Origin: Thermoplasmata archaeon | Lineage (GTDB): Archaea; Thermoplasmatota; Thermoplasmata; UBA184 | DNA length: 29,699 nt | Direction of reading: 5' to 3' | NCBI GenBank assembly: GCA_021826525.1 | Contig: JAKAZU010000010.1 | Location: 1-29,699 of the forward strand | Shown: positions 1-6,902 of the stretch, in pieces | How the letters are laid out: every line of letters starts with the position of its first letter | How positions within the stretch are numbered: the first letter of the stretch is position 1 | The notes under the pieces: generated by a model | Databases searched by the model: none | What the model was told of the DNA's origin: nothing | Seen by the model: the letters and a program-made list of their open reading frames with translations, nothing else | Made by a program: the position numbers and the translations under genes

Positions 1-1305
1 GGGGCCTTTCGTGGGTCGCCGAACGAGATAGTCGAGCTCCATCCCTTCGGGTCCGGTCCCCGTTCCGGCCACCTCCCCGACCAGCCAGACGATCGGCATC
101 CCCGAGGGTCGTTTTCCGTGGAGTTCCCCGAGCCGCTCCAGGGCCCCCCGTTCGATCTTCACCGATCCCCCCTCGACCGAGGTGCCGGCGACGACCGCGC
201 CCACGTACTCCATCCGTCGCCGTCGGGCCTCGGCGAGCGTCGTCTCGATGTCCTCTCTTGTCGCGTTCGGAGGAACGTGCCAATGGAGTTCCCCACGCAC
301 ATCCCGCTCGGTGACCAGCTCCGGAAGGGTTCCGGCCGCGGCGGCCTCGATCTCACCACGGTTCTCGCGCAACTCCGGCGGGATCCATGCGAGCTTCAAG
401 GCCGCATAGACCTCGTCCTCGGTCGCGCCCCCGACGCGCTCTTCTCCCTGAAAGATCCCGTACTCGTTGATCTTCAGTCCTCGATCGCGAGCGATCGTGC
501 GCAGGTGCACGTTGTGGTCCTTGGATCCTGTGAAGTACACGAACGCTGCGCCGAACTCGTTGGACGCGACCACACGAACGTCGACCTGGAGTCCGCTGTC
601 CAGGCGAACGGTCTCCTTCGTTTCTCCCCGGAGCAGCACCTCATGGACCCCGGGAAGCCCCGACACGACGTCGAAGACCCCCTTCGCATCCGGGCTGGAG
701 GCGAGCAGATCCAGGTCCCCGACGGTCTCGCGACGGCGACGCAAGCTTCCGGCGGCCTCGATCCGTTCGACCCGCCCCGTCGCGCGGATCGCGGCCAGGA
801 GCCGTTGCGCCACGACATAGGCCTCGGTCAGAGGAATGCGCGTGCCCACGCGCGCGGCGGTCGGGCCCAGAGCGGACCGCAGGAGCTCGATCTTCCGCGG
901 ACCGATGCCCGAGACCCCTTCCAGACGGTGGGCGTCGATCGCCTCCCGCAGCTCCTTCGGGCTCGTGATGTGCATCTCGACCCAGAACCGACGAGCGGTC
1001 TTCGGCCCCACCCCCGCTAGGCGCATCAGCTCGAGAACTCCCGGCGGGACCTCGGATCGGATGCGATCATAGTAGGCGATCCGGCCCGTCTTCAGGTACT
1101 CCTGGATCTTCTCCGCGATCGCGTCCCCGATGCCGGGGATAGTATCGAGCTCCTTGCGCTCCGCGACCGCCTTCAGGTCCTCCGTCAAGGTCTCGATCGA
1201 ACGGGCGGCCCGACGGTAGGCTTCCGGTTTGAATCGCTCTCCCTCGAGATCGAGGAGGTCGGCGATGGCGCGAAGGATCTCCGCGGCCTCGGCGTTGGTC
1301 GGCAT
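1..1305 (-). CDS. polX: DNA polymerase X family protein, 3' part beyond the window edge
   Basis: This gene encodes a family X DNA polymerase of the bacterial/archaeal PolX type, expected to fill short gaps in base-excision repair. The first 435 codons are visible and the frame runs off base 1. Helix-hairpin-helix elements lie near residues 56-61, 98-104 and 131-138. The nucleotidyltransferase signature is clear: Gly-Ser at 186-187 followed by D197 and D199, with the third metal ligand D242. After about residue 337 comes the region where PolX proteins carry a PHP exonuclease domain. Here only the first HxH (H341, H343) is kept; the usual SDG and TDH segments read as PPNA and VVAG, so the domain looks degenerate. 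The ATG at 1305 is preceded by a G-rich Shine-Dalgarno-like run (GGGGGGAT). It lies 60 nt downstream of the GNAT gene on the same strand, probably in one transcript. The polymerase call is secure; loss of exonuclease activity is inference. Confidence 0.9.
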   Translation of the reverse strand, partial: MPTNAEAAEILRAIADLLDLEGERFKPEAYRRAARSIETLTEDLKAVAERKELDTIPGIGDAIAEKIQEYLKTGRIAYYDRIRSEVPPGVLELMRLAGVGPKTARRFWVEMHITSPKELREAIDAHRLEGVSGIGPRKIELLRSALGPTAARVGTRIPLTEAYVVAQRLLAAIRATGRVERIEAAGSLRRRRETVGDLDLLASSPDAKGVFDVVSGLPGVHEVLLRGETKETVRLDSGLQVDVRVVASNEFGAAFVYFTGSKDHNVHLRTIARDRGLKINEYGIFQGEERVGGATEDEVYAALKLAWIPPELRENRGEIEAAAAGTLPELVTERDVRGELHWHVPPNATREDIETTLAEARRRRMEYVGAVVAGTSVEGGSVKIERGALERLGELHGKRPSGMPIVWLVGEVAGTGTGPEGMELDYLVRRPTKGP

Positions 1306-1365
1306 TCGGATCCCCCCGTCGGTACGCTCCCTCAAGGCATAGGCGTTGGGGAATCGCCGCAGACC

Positions 1366-2142
1366 TTACGGGGGGCGGTCGGCGCCGGCGTCGATCCATG
1401 CCAGCCGGTCAAGAGTTCGGAACCCGAGGCGTTCGTACATCCGGCGGGCGGGATCGTTGTCCTCCCGCACGTAAAGCGTGGGGCGGGCCCCGGCGGCACG
1501 AGCGGCGGCCATGGCGGCGGCCGTGAGGGCCGCGCCGTGCCCACGACCGCGTGCCCCGGGTTCGACGTAGATGCCATTGAGGACCCAGATGTCGGGAAGC
1601 CGGACGCCGGCGGCGGCCGCCCCTACGATGCGGTCGCCCTCGAACGCGCCCCACGCGACGTTCACGGCCGGATCGAACGTTCGATACCCGTTCACGAGCG
1701 GACTGTCGATCGTCCCGGCCCACGCGCGAAGTCGCTCGGCGTCGAGCGCGCCCACGGCACGGGCCGAGGAAGGCGAGGCTGAGACCGGGGTCCGGGGAAG
1801 CTCCGCTACGAGCCGGAGCACGGAGTACGCCTCGACGGGAGCGAGGGCGCTTCGAACCCGGGCTCCCACCTCCTCGGGTACGACCGCGACGACCGGCCGC
1901 GGAGGAAGTGCCGACGCCAGCGCCGCGGCCTCATCTCCGGGTCCGACCCAGTGCACGATGGTCGCTTTCGAATCGCCCGACCACACCAGGAGGTAGGCCA
2001 AGGTCGTCTGGGCCGTTCGGTACGAGACGAACCGGGCCCGGATCGGTTCGCGATCAAGATCCCACAGGGCGTAGGCATGCCGGACGGGGTCCTTCCGGGA
2101 CGCCTGGAGCAACCACGCCCGATCGATGCCATCGATTACCAT
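1366..2142 (-). CDS. GNAT family N-acetyltransferase
   Basis: This is a probable GCN5-related acetyltransferase of 258 residues. The C-terminal half (about 125-258) has the GNAT fold pattern: a strand ending near residue 193, the acetyl-CoA pyrophosphate-binding loop RGRGHG at 198-203, and a late ARRMYERLGF segment typical of motif B. The N-terminal half (1-115) is a less conserved domain that may set substrate choice; I cannot name the substrate. I chose the ATG at 2142 because a near-perfect Shine-Dalgarno (GGAGGTGA) sits 11 nt upstream. An in-frame GTG at 2157 would place the start inside that site. A TATA-like element at 2177-2186 gives a short leader. It probably co-transcribes with polX downstream and diverges from the gene at 2256. 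Confidence 0.85.
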   Translation of the reverse strand: MVIDGIDRAWLLQASRKDPVRHAYALWDLDREPIRARFVSYRTAQTTLAYLLVWSGDSKATIVHWVGPGDEAAALASALPPRPVVAVVPEEVGARVRSALAPVEAYSVLRLVAELPRTPVSASPSSARAVGALDAERLRAWAGTIDSPLVNGYRTFDPAVNVAWGAFEGDRIVGAAAAGVRLPDIWVLNGIYVEPGARGRGHGAALTAAAMAAARAAGARPTLYVREDNDPARRMYERLGFRTLDRLAWIDAGADRPP

Positions 2143-2176
2143 CCCGGGGCGGTTCACCTCCTAGCCATGCCATCGG

Positions 2177-2186
2177 CATAGTTATC
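2177..2186 (-). promoter_or_regulatory. Putative TATA element for the GNAT-polX unit
   Basis: An AT-richer block (CGATAACTATG read on the minus strand) lies about 40 nt upstream of the ATG at 2142. That would put the transcript start near 2156, just before the Shine-Dalgarno. The match to an archaeal TATA box is weak; the call rests mainly on position in a GC-rich divergent gap. Confidence 0.35.
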
Positions 2187-2226
2187 GTGCGACAGGCGCG
2201 CGCCGAGCGCGGGGGCTCCGGGCAAC

Positions 2227-2236
2227 GGTAAATCTC
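2227..2236 (+). promoter_or_regulatory. Putative TATA element, leaderless start for the DUF2400-like gene
   Basis: GGTAAATCTC is centred about 24 nt upstream of the GTG at 2256. This is the spacing expected if transcription starts at the start codon itself (a leaderless mRNA). No Shine-Dalgarno precedes that GTG, which is consistent. Confidence 0.4.
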
Positions 2237-2255
2237 GACCCGCCGTCCACCCTCC

Positions 2256-3143
2256 GTGGTCCGCGTGCATCGGCCAACCCCGGAGTTCGCGGGCCACCTG
2301 CGCGTCCTGTACGACCGCTTCCCCTTCGATCGGTCGCTTGCCGATGACCCGATCTCGGTGGTACGCCCCCTCGCGTTGGATCCACGGCGCGGCGAGATCG
2401 CGGGGATCTTCGCTGCCACGCTCGCGATCGGGAACACGACCGCGATCCGCGGGGCGATCGGCCGGCTCGCGGATGCCGCGGATGGAGACCTCGGCTCGTT
2501 CATCACCACGATCCCCTCCGTTGAACGGCGGAAGCGGCTGCGCGCGTTCCGGCATCGATGGATCCGCGGCGATCAGCTCGCGTACCTCTCAGATCGTCTC
2601 GAAGCGATCTACGCGTCGGGTGAGACGCTCGAATCGATATTCGTAGGTGGGATGCGGGACGGAGGCTTCGCGGATGGACTGGATGCGCTCGCACGGCGAT
2701 TGCGCTCGCCCGCCCGTCCCCGGGGTCCGCGACCCCCCCGTGGCTACCGAGCGCTCTTTCCGAGCCCGCTCGACCCGAGCCACAGCCCAGCGAAGCGACT
2801 GACCCTCTTCGTGCGCTGGATGGTCCGCGCGCGATACCCCGATCTCGGATACTGGCACACCGTCCCGACCGGAGAGCTGCGGGTCCCGCTCGACCATCAC
2901 GTCCACTGGATCGCCTACCATCTCGGGCTGACCCAGCGGCGGACCCGATCGTGGGCCACGGTCGAGGAAGTGACCCGAGCGCTGCGCGAGATCGATCCCA
3001 TCGACCCAATCCGGTTCGACTTCGTGCTCTGCCACACGGGGATCTCGGGAGACTGCCCGAAGGAGCGGGACCTTCGCATCTGCGGACCATGCGCGGTCCG
3101 ACCGGACTGCCGCTTGTGGCACGGGCGACGGAGCGCGGCATGA
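2256..3143 (+). CDS. DUF2400-like protein with HhH-GPD features and a C-terminal Fe-S cysteine loop
   Basis: This 295-residue protein resembles the DUF2400/TIGR02757 family, which has no established function. Residues about 210-258 contain PLDHHVHWIAYHLGL and a following DPIDPIRFDF segment. This parallels the 'PVDTHV...RLG' region of HhH-GPD DNA glycosylases. The tail has C267-x8-C276-x2-C279-x5-C285, very like the [4Fe-4S] cluster loop of endonuclease III (C-x6-C-x2-C-x5-C), plus an extra C259. A nucleic-acid role such as a glycosylase-like enzyme is therefore plausible but unproven; I did not find a clear catalytic Lys/Asp pair. The GTG start is supported by a TATA-like element 24 nt upstream. 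Its TGA overlaps the ATG of the next gene (ATGA at 3140-3143), so the two are translationally coupled. Confidence 0.75.
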   Translation: MVRVHRPTPEFAGHLRVLYDRFPFDRSLADDPISVVRPLALDPRRGEIAGIFAATLAIGNTTAIRGAIGRLADAADGDLGSFITTIPSVERRKRLRAFRHRWIRGDQLAYLSDRLEAIYASGETLESIFVGGMRDGGFADGLDALARRLRSPARPRGPRPPRGYRALFPSPLDPSHSPAKRLTLFVRWMVRARYPDLGYWHTVPTGELRVPLDHHVHWIAYHLGLTQRRTRSWATVEEVTRALREIDPIDPIRFDFVLCHTGISGDCPKERDLRICGPCAVRPDCRLWHGRRSAA

Positions 3144-3535
3144 GCATCGGGTCCTCGCCGGTCATCGATCCGCGCATCATCGACCGGTTCCGCACCGCCG
3201 GTCGGTCGATCCAGTGGCAGTCGGTGGTGCCGAACGAGGGGGGAAGCTCCCATGCCCGCATCGCTACCCTGCACGAGCAGCCCGCGCGCGTCGAAGAACG
3301 AGAGACCGTGTCGGGCCGTGAGATGATCGTGGACTCGGGCCCGGTGGGAGCGCTCGTCTTGGTCCTCGAGGTCGATCGTCACGGACTCCCCCATGCCCTC
3401 GATCCGGTCGCCGGAGGGGAGACCGAGGGGTTCCCCGAGGGGGCGTTGAGGGCGATCTGGGGAACCGGGCCGGTGCCGGCCCCGGGCGCGGTTTGGAAGG
3501 ATGTCCTCAATCTCGCGCGCTATGCCTTGCGCTAG
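3140..3535 (+). CDS. Hypothetical protein coupled to the DUF2400-like gene
   Basis: This is a 131-residue protein that I do not recognise. It has no signal peptide, membrane segment or cysteine. It looks like a compact soluble alpha/beta protein with an acidic middle and two strand-like stretches (about residues 60-78, MIVDSGPVGALVLVLEV). It ends in a helix-like segment, VWKDVLNLARYALR. The ATG at 3140 overlaps the stop of the upstream gene by ATGA, which supports this start over longer in-frame extensions inside the upstream gene. Coupling suggests it works with the DUF2400-like protein, but no function can be stated. Confidence 0.65.
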   Translation: MSIGSSPVIDPRIIDRFRTAGRSIQWQSVVPNEGGSSHARIATLHEQPARVEERETVSGREMIVDSGPVGALVLVLEVDRHGLPHALDPVAGGETEGFPEGALRAIWGTGPVPAPGAVWKDVLNLARYALR

Positions 3536-3615
3536 CCGACGGTGCGGATCGCCGTTCGGTCGGTCGGTCCGAGCGCTCGGAGTGACCTCGTTACCTCGGA
3601 GAGCACGCACCCAAC

Positions 3616-3627
3616 AACGATTATCTG
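3616..3627 (+). promoter_or_regulatory. Putative TATA element for the MFS gene
   Basis: AACGATTATCTG is the only AT-rich block in the 129-nt gap before the MFS start at 3665. It would place transcription near 3647 with a short leader. No strong Shine-Dalgarno precedes the ATG. Confidence 0.35.
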
Positions 3628-3664
3628 CCTCCGCGGGAACCCGTTCCACCCCGCTGGTCGATCC

Positions 3665-5398
3665 ATGACCTCCAAGGCCCCCTCCAACGCCTCCGCGAGC
3701 GCGCCGGTGATGACCGCCGCCGGTGGTCGCGTCTACGATCCACGCGCGGCGACGATCGTCCTCGTGATCATCGCCGGCATGGCACTGATGGTCACGTACG
3801 TCGAGACGATGGTCCTGCCGGCCTTCTCGACGTTCCAGACGTTCTTCGAACTCCCCGCTACCTCGCAGTCGACGGCGACGATCACCTGGATCGTCTCGGC
3901 GTATCTCCTCGTCGGAACGATCGCCACCCCGATCTTCGGCCGTCTCGGGGACATCTACGGCAAGAAGCGCATGCTGCTGGTCGCCATGTCGATCTACGCG
4001 GCCGCGGTCACGGTGGCCGGGTTCACTCCGAACATCGGTTCGGCGCTCGGGGTCTCCACCCCCCACCAGATCTACCTGCTGATCGGCGTTCGTGCGATCC
4101 AGGGGATCGGGATGGGGATGTTCCCGCTCGGGTTCGCGATGCTACCCGAGGTCTTCCCCGCGGCCCGGGTCGGCGAGTCGCAGGGGATCGTTTCAGCCAT
4201 GTTCGCGGCGGGGGCCGCGCTCGGACTGGTCGGGGGCGGCTGGATCTCCCAGAGCTACGGTTGGCAGGTAACGTACCACACGGTGATCCCGGTCGCGATC
4301 ATTCTGGTCGTGGCCGCCGCCCTCCTCTTGCGGGAGTCCCCGATCCTCGTACAGGAATCGGTCGATATTCCCGGGGTATCGAGCTTAGGGTTCGGTCTCG
4401 CGATGCTCTTACTCGGGATCACGGAAGGAGCGGATTGGGGATGGACGAACTTCAACGGGGCCGCGCTCGGGCCGCTCCCCTGGGGGGTTCCGGAGTTCTT
4501 CATCCTCGCCGCGGTCGGTTTCGCGTTCTTCGTCTGGTGGGAGGATCGGGCGAAGGAGCCGGTCGTGCGTCTTGCCTCGCTCAAGATCCGGAACATCCTG
4601 GTCAGCAACGTCAACGGGCTTCTCGTAGGGGTCGCCATGTTCCTGATGTTCGTGTCCGACACGATCCTCTTCGAGTACACGCTCAACACCGGGTCGAGCC
4701 CGCTCGGGCCGTTGAGCGGCTACACCGGGCCGGGCTTCGGGGTCACTCCGCTGACCATGGGACTGCTCACGTTGCCTGCCGCACTCGGCATGCTCACCTT
4801 CGGCCCGATCCTCGGACGTAGGGTCGGGCGCGTCGGCCCCAAGCCGATCATGATGCTCGGCTTCACGCTCATCTCGATCGGCGGCTTCGGCCTGATCTGG
4901 TTCAACCACATCCTGATCGCAGTGGTCATCCTGCCGATCCTCGTCCTGGTCGGCATCGTGGGCGTGCTGATCGCGATGTCCAATGTGATCGTCCTGTCGG
5001 TCTCCCCGAAGGAGCTCGGAATCCAGACGGGGATGAACCAGACGTTCCGCAACCTCGGTTCCGCGATCGGGCCGGTGCTCGTCGCGAGCATCCTCGCGAG
5101 CTTCACCACGACCTACCTCCTGACCTACTCGGGGGGCACGATCCCGGTCAGTGGGTTCACCGATGCCGGCTTCCAGACCTGCTTCGCTGCGGTCACGTTA
5201 CTCGGCGTCGTGGGCTTCGGGTTCAGCCTCGCATTGAGGAACTACCGATTCGCGGCCGACGGAACGCGCGAGGATGCGGGAACGCGCAACGGAGCGCCGC
5301 CGAGCCCCCGGCCCGGCGAAGGGGCGCGGCCCGAGGTCGTTCATCCCGCCTCTCCCGGCCCCTCGACCGTGCTCTCCTCGGGCAAGCGATTGTCTTAG
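3665..5398 (+). CDS. MFS transporter, 14-TM (DHA2-like) drug or metabolite exporter
   Basis: This is a 577-residue major facilitator superfamily permease of the cytoplasmic membrane. About 14 hydrophobic helices can be counted, the number typical of the DHA2 (EmrB/QacA-like) group of proton-coupled exporters. Motif A (GRLGDIYGKKR, residues 92-102) lies in the loop after TM2. A second, weaker motif-A-like loop (GRRVGRVGPK) follows in the C-terminal half. The last 50 residues are a polar Pro/Gly-rich cytoplasmic tail. The ATG at 3665 was chosen because the hydrophobic core begins 30 residues later; the in-frame extension back to 3542 is not family-like and precedes the likely promoter. The substrate cannot be read from sequence. 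A damaged paralogue follows 46 nt downstream, so this is the working copy of a tandem duplication. Confidence 0.88.
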   Translation: MTSKAPSNASASAPVMTAAGGRVYDPRAATIVLVIIAGMALMVTYVETMVLPAFSTFQTFFELPATSQSTATITWIVSAYLLVGTIATPIFGRLGDIYGKKRMLLVAMSIYAAAVTVAGFTPNIGSALGVSTPHQIYLLIGVRAIQGIGMGMFPLGFAMLPEVFPAARVGESQGIVSAMFAAGAALGLVGGGWISQSYGWQVTYHTVIPVAIILVVAAALLLRESPILVQESVDIPGVSSLGFGLAMLLLGITEGADWGWTNFNGAALGPLPWGVPEFFILAAVGFAFFVWWEDRAKEPVVRLASLKIRNILVSNVNGLLVGVAMFLMFVSDTILFEYTLNTGSSPLGPLSGYTGPGFGVTPLTMGLLTLPAALGMLTFGPILGRRVGRVGPKPIMMLGFTLISIGGFGLIWFNHILIAVVILPILVLVGIVGVLIAMSNVIVLSVSPKELGIQTGMNQTFRNLGSAIGPVLVASILASFTTTYLLTYSGGTIPVSGFTDAGFQTCFAAVTLLGVVGFGFSLALRNYRFAADGTREDAGTRNGAPPSPRPGEGARPEVVHPASPGPSTVLSSGKRLS

Positions 5399-5444
5399 CG
5401 GACCCCTAGGAGCCCCGGGCCGCGTCCGCAGCCCAGGGATCGAG

Positions 5445-6895
5445 TTGGGAGCTCTCCCCACCGCGACGGGCGCACCCGCGTCCGTCTTCACCGCCGTGGG
5501 CGGACGGCGCTTCGATCGTCACCAGGCCTTGATCGCGCTGGTCATCATTGCCGGGATGGCGTTCATGATCGCCTACGTCGAAACGATGGTGATCCCCGCC
5601 TTCGAGACGTTCTACAACTTCTTCGATCACCCATCGGACACGTCGATCGCCTGGATCCTCTCGGCGTACCTGCTCGTCGGGACGATTGCGACCCCGATCT
5701 TCGGCAAGCTCGGCGACATCTACGGCAAGAAGAAGATGATGCTGGTCGCATGGCGATCTACGCTGGCGCCGTGCTCGCCACGGGTTTCTCCCCGAACATC
5801 GGAGCGATGTTCGGAGTCTCGCGCGCGGATCAGATCCATCTCCTGATCGGCTTGCGGGCGGTCCAAGGGATCGGCATGGGGATGGTGCCCCTCGGGTTCG
5901 CGATGTTGCCTGAACTGTTCCCGGCCGATCGGGTCGGCCGGGCCCAGGGTCTCATCAGCGCCACGTTCGCGGCGGAGGCGTGTCCCGGCCCGGTCGGGGG
6001 CGGCTACCTCGCCCAGACGTACGGCTGGACGTTCACGTATCACACGGTCGTCCCCGTGGCGATCCTCCTCCCGCTCCTCGCGGCGTGGAAGGTTCCCGAG
6101 TCGATGAGCCGAACGGCCTCGAGCATCGACATTCCCGGCATCACGGCCCTCGGGCTCGGGATCGCGGCCGTGATGCTCGGCATTAGCGACGGTTCGGTCC
6201 GAGGTTGGACGAACTTCTCGTCGATCTACTTCGGTCCGGTCCCCTGGGGCGCGCCGGAGTTCTTCCTCGCGAGCGCCCTCCTCCTGGGGCTCTTCGCGTA
6301 CTGGGAAGGGCCCACCCGAGAGCCGGTGATACGACTCGCTTCGCTCCGCGTGCGCAACATCCTCGTCGCGAACGTCGATGGGTTCGTCGTGGGAGCGACG
6401 ATGTTCCTATCGTTCACCACGAACACCTACCTCATCGAGCTGCCGTATCCGCCCGGCTTCGCACAGCCGGAGTTCATCATGGGGTTGATCGCGCTGCCCG
6501 GCGCCGTCTCGATCCTGGTGCTGGGGCCGCTCTTCGGCCGATGGGTCTCGCGTTGGGGACCGAAACCGGTCCTGCTGATGGGCTTCGCCCTGATGGCCAT
6601 CGGCGGGCTCCTGCTCATCCAGATCGCCGACCCGAGCCAGAGCACGTTCTCGACCGGGAGCGGATTCCCTGTCCCGGGGCTGATGGTGATCGCGCCGACG
6701 CTGCTCTTCGCCGGCAATACCGCCGCGCTGATCGCGGTCTCGAACGTGATCGTGCTCGGCGTGCAGACCGCCATGAACCAGGCGTTCCGCAACCTCGGCA
6801 GTGCGCTCGCGCTCCGCAACTACACGCGGGGAGCGACGGCCCCCTCGGGCGCGAACGCCGAACCCGCACCGTCCGGCGGCACCCCGACGATCTAG
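5445..6895 (+). pseudogene. Decayed tandem paralogue of the MFS transporter (frameshift plus internal deletions)
   Basis: The region encodes a second MFS permease closely similar to the gene just upstream, but it is broken. The first part (frame of 5496 GTG or 5445 TTG) runs through TM1-TM2 and motif A (GKLGDIYGKKK). At about 5749 the reading continues only in the +2 frame: GTCGC-ATG replaces GTCGCC-ATG of the intact copy, a one-base loss. The second part (5750-6895) matches the rest of the paralogue up to FRNLGSA. There, about 54 residues, including the last two membrane helices, are missing in frame before LALRNY. A further seven residues are missing after VIVL, and several conserved loop residues differ (AAEACPGPV against AAGAALGLV). 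No convincing start codon or ribosome site precedes it. A sequencing error could explain the frameshift but not the deletions. Confidence 0.8.
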
Positions 6896-6902
6896 GGCGT
6901 GC

